Source: Streptomyces sparsogenes
Lineage (GTDB): Bacteria > Actinomycetota > Actinomycetes > Streptomycetales > Streptomycetaceae
Assembly (NCBI RefSeq): GCF_001704635.1
Contig: NZ_MAXF01000198.1
Location: 1 to 37,856, forward strand
Direction: 5' to 3'
Length of the DNA stretch: 37,856 nt
Part shown: positions 24,534 through 31,874 of the stretch, piece after piece
Numbering within the stretch: the stretch's first letter is position 1
How the letters are laid out: each line of letters starts with the position of its first letter
Notes under the pieces: generated by a model
Databases searched by the model: none
What the model was told of the DNA's origin: nothing
The model's input: only the letters and a program-made list of their open reading frames with translations
Program-made: the position numbers and the translations under genes

Positions 24534-25804
24534 CACGATGCCGACTCTGTGGCTCGGCGACCCTGGCGAGCGTCGTCGATCTGGGGGCGACCCCGCCGTG
24601 TGAGAGTTTTCTCGCCGCGGACCAACTCGACGAGCCGGAACCGGCGTACCCGCTGCACCTGCGGGTCTGCACCGACTGCTGGCTCGCGCAGATCCCTCCG
24701 CTGATCACTCCGGAGGAGACGTTCACGCAGTACGCGTACTTCTCCTCCTACTCGACCTCCTGGGTGGAGCACGCGCGCACGTATCTCGCCGACGCCGTCC
24801 AGCGGGTGGGCCTTCGCCCCGACGCCTTCGTGGTCGAGGTCGCGAGCAACGACGGCTACCTGCTGAAGCACGTGGTGGACCGCGGGATCCGCTGCCTGGG
24901 CATCGAGCCGTCGGTGAACGTCGGCGCCGCGGCGCGGGAGGCGGGTGTGCCCACGCTCACGGCGTTCCTGGACCCGGCCACCGGCGCGGACGTCCGCGCC
25001 GAACACGGCCCGGCGGACCTGGTCGTGGCCAACAACGTGTACGCGCACATCCCCGACGTGGTCGGGTTCACCCGGGGGCTGCGCGCCCTGGTCGCCGACG
25101 ACGGCTGGGTCTCCATCGAGGTGCAGCACCTGCTGAGCCTGATCGAGGAGAACCAGTACGACACGATCTACCACGAGCACTTCCAGTACTACACGGTCGC
25201 GTCCGCGGCCCGGGCGCTGGCGAGCGGTGGACTCGCGCTGGTGGACGTCGAGCTGCTGCCCACGCACGGCGGTTCCATCCGGCTGTGGGCCCGGCCGGCC
25301 GAGGTGGCCGGCGAGCCGAGCGATGGGGTCTCCCCTGCTCGAGCGGAGCCGAGAGCTCGGGGAAGGGTGGCCGAGGTGCTGGACCGGGAGAAGGCCGCCG
25401 GGCTGCGGGAGCTGTCCGGGTACACCGAGTTCTCCGCCCGGGTGGCCAAGGTGCGCCGGGACCTGCTGCGGTTCCTCATCGAGGTGGCCGAGCGCGGCGA
25501 GACGGTCGTCGGCTACGGCGCCCCGGGCAAGGGCAACACCCTGCTCAACCACTGCGGCATCCGGCCCGACCTGCTCCCGTACACGGTCGACCGCAACCCC
25601 TACAAGCACGGCAGGTTCACCCCGGGCACCCGCATCCCGATCCTGCCGCCCGAGCGGATAGCCGCCGACAAGCCGGACTACGTCCTCGTCCTCCCGTGGA
25701 ACCTGCGGGCGGAGCTGGTCGAGCAGCTGTCCTTCGTCCACGACTGGGGCGGCCGGCTGGTCTTCCCCATCCCGGAACTGAGCATTGTCGAGGTGGGGTC
25801 ATGA
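24530..25804 (+). CDS. SAM-dependent sugar C-methyltransferase (TylC3/NovU-type architecture)
   Basis: A 424-residue protein with the three-part layout of nucleotide-sugar C-methyltransferases. An N-terminal zinc-binding domain has Cys4, Cys7, Cys47 and Cys50 (CRLC...CTDC). The SAM domain starts near 100 (VVEVASNDGYLLKHV) with LVVANNVYAHIPDV. The C-terminal domain has GYGAPGKGNTLLNHCG near 327 and VDRNPYKHGRFTPGTRIPI. Such enzymes add a methyl to C3 of keto-deoxy sugars, giving branched sugars. Residues ~265-281 (Ser/Pro/Ala/Arg) are encoded by an inserted interspersed repeat and look foreign to the fold. The ATG overlaps the previous gene by 4 nt and the stop overlaps the next start. Confidence 0.9.
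   Translation: MTRCRLCGSATLASVVDLGATPPCESFLAADQLDEPEPAYPLHLRVCTDCWLAQIPPLITPEETFTQYAYFSSYSTSWVEHARTYLADAVQRVGLRPDAFVVEVASNDGYLLKHVVDRGIRCLGIEPSVNVGAAAREAGVPTLTAFLDPATGADVRAEHGPADLVVANNVYAHIPDVVGFTRGLRALVADDGWVSIEVQHLLSLIEENQYDTIYHEHFQYYTVASAARALASGGLALVDVELLPTHGGSIRLWARPAEVAGEPSDGVSPARAEPRARGRVAEVLDREKAAGLRELSGYTEFSARVAKVRRDLLRFLIEVAERGETVVGYGAPGKGNTLLNHCGIRPDLLPYTVDRNPYKHGRFTPGTRIPILPPERIAADKPDYVLVLPWNLRAELVEQLSFVHDWGGRLVFPIPELSIVEVGS
25325..25367. repeat. Interspersed palindromic repeat inside the C-methyltransferase gene
   Basis: TCCCC (25331-25335) and GCTC (25337-25340) pair with GAGC (25353-25356) and GGGGA (25359-25363) around a 12-nt loop. From memory, near-identical elements (TCTCCCCTGCTCGAGCG... 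GAGAGCTTGGGGAAGG) are scattered between genes in many Streptomyces genomes. Here one lies within a coding frame and is read through as about 15-17 residues. No second copy was noticed in this window. Confidence 0.65.
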
Positions 25805-26595
25805 AGGTCGTCCTGTTCTGCGGCGGCTACGGGATGCGGATGCGCAGCGGCGCCGCGGACGACGTGCCCAAGCCGATGGCGATGGTCGGCCCGCGGCCGC
25901 TGATCTGGCACGTCATGCGCTACTACGCGCACTTCGGGCACACGGAGTTCATCCTGTGCCTCGGCTACGGGGCCCACCACATCAAGAAGTTCTTCCTCAC
26001 CTACGAGGAGACGACGTCCAACGACTTCGTACTGCGGGGCGGGCGGACCGAGCTGCTGTCCACCGACATCTCCGACTGGACGATCACGTTCGCGCAGACC
26101 GGCATCGAGTCACCGATCGGGGAGCGGCTGCGCCGGGTGCGGCACCATCTGGACGGCGACGAGATGTTCCTCGCCAACTACGCCGACGTGCTCACCGACG
26201 CCCCGCTGGACGAGATGATCGACCGGTTCGCCCGGCGCGACGCCGGGGCGTCGATGATGGTGGTGCCGCCGCAGTCCTCGTTCCACTGCGTGGACCTGGG
26301 CGACGACGGCCTGGTGGGGGGCATCACCGCGGTGAGCGACCTGCCGCTGTGGGAGAACGGCGGCTACTTCGTGCTCCGCCAGGAAGTCTTCGACCACATC
26401 CCGGAGAACGGGGACCTGGTCGCCGACGGATGCGCCCAGCTGGCCAAGCGGGGCCGGCTGGTGGCGCACCAGCACCGCGGCTTCTGGAAGCCGACCGACA
26501 CCGTGAAGGAGCGGGCCGCGCTCGACGCCGCCTACGCCCAGGGCCACCGCCCGTGGGCCGTGTGGGAGCGGGACAGCGCCGGAGCGCGGGCGTGA
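25801..26595 (+). CDS. Sugar-1-phosphate nucleotidyltransferase (RfbF-like)
   Basis: A 264-residue NTP transferase that should couple a sugar-1-phosphate to a nucleotide. The N-terminus VVLFCGGYGMRMRSG is the nucleotide-binding GGxGxR-like motif, followed by VPKPMAMVGPRPLIWHVMRYYAHFG, which matches glucose-1-phosphate cytidylyltransferases most closely. Later come DEMFLANYADVLTDAPLDEMI (metal-binding Asp), NGGYFVLRQEVFDHI and GFWKPTDTVKERAALD. The usual Leu-Ala-Gly-Gly start is Phe-Cys-Gly-Gly here. No CDP-glucose 4,6-dehydratase gene is nearby, so the sugar may not be CDP-glucose. It is coupled by ATGA to the methyltransferase. Confidence 0.88.
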   Translation: MKVVLFCGGYGMRMRSGAADDVPKPMAMVGPRPLIWHVMRYYAHFGHTEFILCLGYGAHHIKKFFLTYEETTSNDFVLRGGRTELLSTDISDWTITFAQTGIESPIGERLRRVRHHLDGDEMFLANYADVLTDAPLDEMIDRFARRDAGASMMVVPPQSSFHCVDLGDDGLVGGITAVSDLPLWENGGYFVLRQEVFDHIPENGDLVADGCAQLAKRGRLVAHQHRGFWKPTDTVKERAALDAAYAQGHRPWAVWERDSAGARA

Positions 26596-27239
26596 TCCGG
26601 CTCGGGGCCGGGCGCCTGGACCGGATCGTCGCGGTGGGCGCGCACTGCGACGACATCGCCATCGGCGCCGGCGGCACGCTGCTGACGCTGTGCCTCGCGC
26701 GGCCGGGCATCCGTGTCGACGCCCTGGTGCTCTCCGGCGGTGGCGGCGAGCGCGAGCGGGAGGAGCGGGCCGCGCTGGCCGCCTTCTGCCCGGGCGCCGA
26801 CCTGCGGCTGACCGTGCACAAGCTGCCGGACGGCCGGCTGCCCGCGAACTGGGACGAGGCCAAGGCCGCGGTCGAGGAGCTGCGCCTGCGGACCGTTCCC
26901 GATCTGGTGCTGGCCCCGCGGACCGATGACGCGCACCAGGACCACCGCGGCCTGGCGGAGCTGATGACCACCGCGTTCCGCGACCACCTGGTGCTCCGCT
27001 ACGAGATCGTCAAGTGGGACGGCGATCTCGGCCGCCCGGTGGCGTACCAGCCGCTGTCGCCGGAGGTCGCCGAGGAAAAGGTGCGGCTGCTCCAGGAGCA
27101 CTACCCCTCGCAGCGGCACCGGCCCTGGTACGACCGCGAGGCCTTCCTCGGCCTCGCCCGGATCCGCGGCATCGAATGCCACGCGCGCTACGCCGAAGCG
27201 TTCGCCGTCACCAAACTCACTCTCGACCTGGGGGAATGA
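26592..27239 (+). CDS. PIG-L/LmbE family deacetylase
   Basis: A 215-residue zinc-dependent N-deacetylase family protein. The metal motif is VAVGAHCDDIAIGAGGTL (His18, Asp20, Asp21), and the third ligand region is TDDAHQDHRGLAELM. The family normally reads AHPDD; Cys replaces Pro here. Members remove acetyl groups from GlcNAc-containing or related substrates. In this cassette a nucleotide-linked or lipid-linked N-acetyl sugar is a likely target. GTG at 26592 overlaps the preceding stop. Confidence 0.9.
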   Translation: MIRLGAGRLDRIVAVGAHCDDIAIGAGGTLLTLCLARPGIRVDALVLSGGGGEREREERAALAAFCPGADLRLTVHKLPDGRLPANWDEAKAAVEELRLRTVPDLVLAPRTDDAHQDHRGLAELMTTAFRDHLVLRYEIVKWDGDLGRPVAYQPLSPEVAEEKVRLLQEHYPSQRHRPWYDREAFLGLARIRGIECHARYAEAFAVTKLTLDLGE

Positions 27240-27242
27240 ACC

Positions 27243-28268
27243 TTGCGCGTACTGCTGACCGGGCACCAGGGCTACCTGGGCACCGTCATGGCCCCGGTCC
27301 TCACGGCCGCCGGGCACGAGGTCGTCGGCCTTGACTCCGGACTGTTCGCCGACTGTGTGCTGGGCCCGCGGCCCGCGGACCCCCCGGGGCGCCAGGTGGA
27401 CCTGCGGGACGTCACGGCCGAGCACGTGGCCGGGGTGGACGCCGTGATCCACCTGGCCGCGCTGTCCAACGACCCGCTGGGAGCGCTGGCGCCGGACCTC
27501 ACCTACGACATCAACCACCACGCGTCCGTACGCCTCGCCCGGCTGGCCCGCGAGGCCGGGGTGCGGCGCTTCCTGTACGCGTCGACCTGCTCGGTCTACG
27601 GCGCCGCCGGCGGCGACGACCTGGTGGCCGAGGACGCCCCGCTGCGCCCGGTGACGCCGTACGCGGAGTCCAAGGTGCGGGTGGAGGACGACCTGCACGC
27701 GCTGTCCGACGGCGACTTCAGCCCGGTGTACATGCGCAACGCCACCGCCTTCGGCTACTCGCCCCGGCTGCGCGCCGACATCGTGCTGAACAACCTGGTG
27801 GGCCACGCGCTGCTGTCCGGCGAGGTGCTGGTCCTCTCCGACGGCACCCCCTGGCGCCCGCTGGTGCACGCCGTCGACATCGCACGGGCCTTCGCGGCCG
27901 CGCTGTCCGCGCCGCGGGAAGCGGTGCACGACCGGGCGTTCAACATCGGCAGCGAGACCAACAACGTCACGGTCGCCGAGATCGCCGAGCAGGTCGCCGA
28001 GGCGGTGTCCGGCGCGCGGGTGGTCATCACCGGGGAGACCGGTGCCGATCCGCGCTCGTACCGGGTGGACTTCTCCCGGTTCCGCGCCGCGGTGCCCGGC
28101 TTCGACTGCGAGTGGACGGTGAAGCAGGGCGCGCTCGAACTCGCCGACGCCTACCGGAAACACGGGCTGACCCGGGAAGGCTTCGAGCGGCGCTTCACCC
28201 GGCTGGCCCATCTGCGCGCGGCGTCCGAGGCCGGCGCCGTGGACGAGACCCTGCGGTGGCGCCGGTGA
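27243..28268 (+). CDS. NAD-dependent epimerase/dehydratase (extended SDR)
   Basis: A 341-residue nucleotide-sugar SDR. The Rossmann motif is LLTGHQGYLG at the N-terminus (Gly7, Gly10, Gly13), then VIHLAALSNDP. The catalytic triad region is ASTCSVYG with Tyr140 and Lys144 in TPYAESKVRVED. WRPLVHAVDIARAF and FNIGSETNNVTVAEIAE match sugar epimerases. It could be a 4-epimerase, 4-reductase or 4,6-dehydratase; the TCS in place of a TDE-type motif argues against a standard 4,6-dehydratase. It starts at TTG 27243, 3 bp after the deacetylase stop, and overlaps the DUF4910 gene by GTGA. Confidence 0.9.
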   Translation: MRVLLTGHQGYLGTVMAPVLTAAGHEVVGLDSGLFADCVLGPRPADPPGRQVDLRDVTAEHVAGVDAVIHLAALSNDPLGALAPDLTYDINHHASVRLARLAREAGVRRFLYASTCSVYGAAGGDDLVAEDAPLRPVTPYAESKVRVEDDLHALSDGDFSPVYMRNATAFGYSPRLRADIVLNNLVGHALLSGEVLVLSDGTPWRPLVHAVDIARAFAAALSAPREAVHDRAFNIGSETNNVTVAEIAEQVAEAVSGARVVITGETGADPRSYRVDFSRFRAAVPGFDCEWTVKQGALELADAYRKHGLTREGFERRFTRLAHLRAASEAGAVDETLRWRR

Positions 28269-29539
28269 CCGCGGCGGGCGACGAGATGTACGCGCTGGTG
28301 GAGCGGTTGTACCCGCTGTGCCGGAGCATCACGGGTGACGGTGTGCGGGCCACCCTGGAGATCGTCGGCGAGTACGTTCCGCTGCGGGTGCACGAGGTGC
28401 CGACCGGGACCCAGGTGCTCGACTGGACGGTGCCGCAGGAGTGGAACATCCGGGACGCGTACATCGCCGACGCCACCGGCAGGCGGGTCGTCGACTTCGC
28501 CGCGTCCAGCCTGCACGTGCTCGGCTACAGCGTGCCGGTGTCGGCGACCATGCCGCTGGCCGAGCTGCGCGGACACCTGCACACCCTGCCGGAACACCCG
28601 GCTTGGGTGCCCTACCGCACCAGTTACTACCAGCCGGAATGGGGGTTCTGCCTGGCCCAGGAGACCCTGGACGCGCTGCCGGACGGCGAGTACGAGGTGT
28701 GCGTCGACTCCACGCTCGCGGACGGCCACCTCACCTACGCCGAGCACGTGGTCCCCGGCCAGGTCCCCGACGAGGTGATCGTCTCCTGCCACGTCTGCCA
28801 CCCGTCGCTGGCCAACGACAACCTGGCCGGCATCGCGGTGGCGACCTTCCTGGCCAGGGCGCTGGCCGAGCGGACGCCGTACTACACCTACCGGTTCGTC
28901 TTCGCGCCCGGCACCATCGGGGCCATCACCTGGCTGGCCCGCAACGCGGAGCGGATCGACCGGGTCAAGCACGGGCTCGTGCTGGCCTGCGCCGGCGACC
29001 CGGGCCGGCTGACGTACAAGCAGAGCAGGCGCGGCGACGCGGAGATCGACCGGGTGATGCGGCATGTGCTGGCCGCGTCGGAACGCCCGCACCACGTCAC
29101 CGAGTTCACTCCGTACGGCTACGACGAGCGGCAGTTCTGCTCCCCCGGGTTCGATCTCGGCGTGGGCTCGCTCAGCCGGACCCCGTACGCGGGCTACCCC
29201 GAGTACCACACCTCGGCGGACAACCTGGACTTCGTCTCCCCCGCGGCGATGGCGGACACCCTCGCCCTCTGCCGCGAGGCGTTCGCCGTCCTCGACCGCA
29301 ACCGTCGGTACCTCAACCTCAGCCCGTACGGCGAACCGCAGTTGGGCCGGCGTGGGTTGTACGACGCGCTCGGCGGCCGCAGCGACACCAAGCAGGCCCA
29401 GATGGCCATGCTGTGGGTGCTCAGCCTCTCCGACGGCGAGCACGGTCTGTTGGACGTCGCCGAGCGGTCCGGGCTGCCGTTCGACACCGTCGCCGCCGCG
29501 GCCGACGCCCTCCACGGCGCCGGGCTGATCAAGGCGTGA
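28265..29539 (+). CDS. DUF4910/DUF2172 putative zinc aminopeptidase-like protein
   Basis: A 424-residue protein with the sequence pattern of the DUF4910 family: MYALVERLYPLCRSITGDGVR at the N-terminus, SYYQPEWGFC, a likely metal site VSCHVCHPSLANDNLAG (His176, His179, Asp near 185), and YPEYHTSADNLDF (His315, Asp319). The last ~70 residues, after KQAQMAMLWVLSLSDGEH, look like a winged helix. The family has an M28-like peptidase fold. Members recur in surface-sugar loci next to nucleotidyltransferase, SAM methyltransferase, deacetylase and aminotransferase genes. I know of no proven reaction for those; amide or peptide-bond hydrolysis on a sugar precursor is an inference. There is no signal peptide, so it is cytoplasmic. 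Confidence 0.87.
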   Translation: MTAAGDEMYALVERLYPLCRSITGDGVRATLEIVGEYVPLRVHEVPTGTQVLDWTVPQEWNIRDAYIADATGRRVVDFAASSLHVLGYSVPVSATMPLAELRGHLHTLPEHPAWVPYRTSYYQPEWGFCLAQETLDALPDGEYEVCVDSTLADGHLTYAEHVVPGQVPDEVIVSCHVCHPSLANDNLAGIAVATFLARALAERTPYYTYRFVFAPGTIGAITWLARNAERIDRVKHGLVLACAGDPGRLTYKQSRRGDAEIDRVMRHVLAASERPHHVTEFTPYGYDERQFCSPGFDLGVGSLSRTPYAGYPEYHTSADNLDFVSPAAMADTLALCREAFAVLDRNRRYLNLSPYGEPQLGRRGLYDALGGRSDTKQAQMAMLWVLSLSDGEHGLLDVAERSGLPFDTVAAAADALHGAGLIKA

Positions 29540-30867
29540 CCCCGATGACCGACCCGATGACCGACCCGATGACCAACGCGGAGGAGACTCCGCGGACAAC
29601 GGCGCCACCGACCGGATCCACCCGGCGGGCCCTCGTCGGCCGGCTGTCCTGGGGGCTGGCCGACCAGGCGGCCTCCAGCGTGAGCAACTTCGTGGTGGGG
29701 ATCTATGTGGCCCGCTCGCTGGGGCTGGCCGCCTTCGGTGTGTTCAGCCTGGCCTGGGTGACCTACGGGGTGCTGCTCAACGTCTCCCGCGGGCTGGCCA
29801 CGGACCCGCTCACGGTGCGCTTCAGCGGTGTGCCGGTGGCGTCCTGGCGCGCGGCGGTGGCCCGGTCGTCGGGCAGCGCGCTCGGCCTCGGTGCCGCCCT
29901 CGGCGCGGCGTGCCTGGTGGTCGGCCTCGCGCTCGGCGGCCGCGTGGGGCCCGCGTTCGTCTGCCTCGGCGTCATGCTGCCGGCGCTGCTGCTGCAGGAC
30001 GCCTGGCGGTTCGCGTTCTTCGCCGCCGGCACCGGGCACAAGGCGTTCGTCAACGACCTGGTGTGGGGCGTCGCCCTCGTCCCGGCCATGGTGGTGGCGG
30101 CCCGCGTGGGCAGCGTGGCGGCCTATCTGCTCGCCTGGGGCGCGTCCGCCGCGGTGGCCGCGGGGTACGGCTGCGTCCAGTCCGGCATCCGGCCCCGGAT
30201 GCCCGAAGCGCGCGGGTGGCTTCGCGAGCAGCGCGACCTCGGCTACCGGTACCTGGTCGAGAACGTCGCCCTCAGCGGCGCGAGCCAGCTGCGGGCGTAC
30301 GGGCTCGGCGCGATCGTCGGGGTCGGCTCGGTGGGCGCGGTCCGGGGCGCCGAGCTGCTGCTCGGCCCGTTCCTCGCGGTGCTCATGGGGCTGTCGCTGG
30401 TCACCGTCCCGGAGGCGGCGCGGGTGCTGCGCCGGGCCCCGCACCGCCTCGGCGCGTTCTGCCTCCTGCTGGGCGGCGGGCAGGCCGCCGCCGCGCTGCT
30501 CTGGGGCGCGGCTCTGCTGCTGATGCCGGACCGGCTCGGCGAGCTGGCGCTGGGCGGCGTCTGGCACTCCGCCTCGCGGCTCATCGTGCCGGTCACGCTC
30601 AGCGTCGCGGGCGCCGGCCTCGGCACCGGCGCGGCGGCCGGGCTTCGCGCGCTCGCCGCGGCCCGGCGCAGCCTGCGCTGCCAGCTGATCGCCTCCACCT
30701 TCTATGTCGGCGGCGGGCTCGGCGGGGCGGCCCTGGCCGGCACGGTCGGCTCGGCCTGGGGCGTCGCCGCCGCGACGTTGAGCGCCTCGGCCGTGTGGTG
30801 GCTGCACCTGCGGTCCGCCCTGCGCGAGCACCGCCACGAACCCATCCCCGAAGTGAGGACGCCATGA
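29536..30867 (+). CDS. Wzx-type polysaccharide flippase (MOP superfamily)
   Basis: A 443-residue membrane protein with about twelve segments. The family start is GRLSWGLADQAASSVSNFVVGIYVARSLGLAAFGVFSLAW (about residues 34-75), and YLVENVALSGASQLRAYGLGAIVG opens the second half. It should move the lipid-linked repeat unit across the membrane. GTG at 29536 overlaps the preceding stop, but ATGs at 29545, 29557 and 29569 lie in a 12-bp tandem repeat that encodes Met-Thr-Asp-Pro, so the true start is open among four sites that differ by only 11 residues. Confidence 0.87.
   Translation: MTPMTDPMTDPMTNAEETPRTTAPPTGSTRRALVGRLSWGLADQAASSVSNFVVGIYVARSLGLAAFGVFSLAWVTYGVLLNVSRGLATDPLTVRFSGVPVASWRAAVARSSGSALGLGAALGAACLVVGLALGGRVGPAFVCLGVMLPALLLQDAWRFAFFAAGTGHKAFVNDLVWGVALVPAMVVAARVGSVAAYLLAWGASAAVAAGYGCVQSGIRPRMPEARGWLREQRDLGYRYLVENVALSGASQLRAYGLGAIVGVGSVGAVRGAELLLGPFLAVLMGLSLVTVPEAARVLRRAPHRLGAFCLLLGGGQAAAALLWGAALLLMPDRLGELALGGVWHSASRLIVPVTLSVAGAGLGTGAAAGLRALAAARRSLRCQLIASTFYVGGGLGGAALAGTVGSAWGVAAATLSASAVWWLHLRSALREHRHEPIPEVRTP
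29545..29580 (+). repeat. 12-bp tandem repeat carrying three possible start codons
   Basis: ATGACCGACCCG at 29545 and 29557 and ATGACCAACGCG at 29569. The repeat encodes Met-Thr-Asp-Pro units at the flippase N-terminus, keeps frame whatever the copy number, and offers several alternative starts. Confidence 0.8.
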
Positions 30868-31874
30868 CCGACCGACCCCGGCTGAGCATCGGCCTGCCCG
30901 TGTACAACGGCGAGGAGTACCTGGCCGAGTCGCTCGACGCCCTGCTCGGCCAGACCTACGAGGACTTCGAGCTGGTCATCTCCGACAACGCCTCGACCGA
31001 CGGGACCCAGGACATCTGCCGCCGGTACGCCGAGAAGGACTCGCGGATCCGGTACATCCGGCTGCCCAGGAACGTCGGCGCCACGCCGAACCACAACTAT
31101 GTGTTCACCGAGTGCCGCGGCGAGCTGTTCAAATGGGCCTCGCACGACGACCTCTACGGCCGGGACCTGCTGCGGGTTTGCGTGGAGGCGCTGGACGAGC
31201 GGCCCGAGGTGATCCTCGCGCACGCCGACCAGGCCGTCATCGACGGCGACGGCCAGGTGAAGGTTCCGTACGAGTACGGGCTCGCCACCGCCTCGCCGCG
31301 CCCGCCGGAGCGCTTCCGCAGCATGTTGTTCGAGCCCGGTGGCGACGACTTCTACGGGGTGATCCGGGCCGACGTACTGCGCCGGGTGAAACCGATGGAC
31401 AGCTACCACCACGCGGACCGCACGTTCGTCGCCGAGATCGGCCTGCACGGGCCCTTCCACCAGGTGCCGGAGCTGCTGTACTTCCGCCGCGACCACCCCA
31501 CCCGCGCCGAGCGGGCGAACCCCGGCAAGCGCTCCCGGTGCGTCAACCTGGACCCGCGCCGGGCAGGCCCGCTGCACCCGACGCCCCGGCTGCTCGCCGA
31601 GTACGTCTGGGGCTTCGTTTCGGCGATCCGGCGGGCGCCGCTGTCCTCGGCGGACCGGCGCGCGTGCTACCGCCACCTGGCCGCGTGGATGGCCAGCCGG
31701 GCGCGGCCGGGCGCCGGCGAGCGGGTCGAGGACCGCGCCCCGGTCGACCCGGCCAAGCTGACGGTCTCCGTCGACGCGCTGGTCGCCGGCCGTGAAGGCC
31801 GCGACGTTCCTGAAAGCCGGGACACTCGTGAAGGCCGTGACGTTCCTGAAGGCCGTGAAGGGAGGCGGGCATGA
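30864..31874 (+). CDS. Glycosyltransferase family 2 protein
   Basis: A 336-residue GT-A enzyme. RLSIGLPVYNGEEYLAESLDALLGQTY and LVISDNASTDGTQDICRRYA form the nucleotide-binding half; LFKWASHDDLYGRDLL contains the likely metal-binding acidic residues. It should add one sugar to the repeat unit. There are no clear membrane segments. The last ~30 residues (GREGRDVPES... then DTREGRDVPEG) are a charged tail encoded by a 36-bp tandem repeat and are not part of the fold. The ATG overlaps the flippase stop and the stop overlaps the pyruvyltransferase ATG. Confidence 0.9.
   Translation: MTDRPRLSIGLPVYNGEEYLAESLDALLGQTYEDFELVISDNASTDGTQDICRRYAEKDSRIRYIRLPRNVGATPNHNYVFTECRGELFKWASHDDLYGRDLLRVCVEALDERPEVILAHADQAVIDGDGQVKVPYEYGLATASPRPPERFRSMLFEPGGDDFYGVIRADVLRRVKPMDSYHHADRTFVAEIGLHGPFHQVPELLYFRRDHPTRAERANPGKRSRCVNLDPRRAGPLHPTPRLLAEYVWGFVSAIRRAPLSSADRRACYRHLAAWMASRARPGAGERVEDRAPVDPAKLTVSVDALVAGREGRDVPESRDTREGRDVPEGREGRRA
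31791..31862 (+). repeat. 36-bp tandem repeat at the 3' end of the GT2 gene
   Basis: Two units (31791-31826 and 31827-31862) start CGTGAAGGCCG(C/T)GACGTTCC and keep the reading frame (12 codons each). The second half of unit two diverges slightly. They add a Glu/Arg/Asp-rich tail to the glycosyltransferase. Confidence 0.8.
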
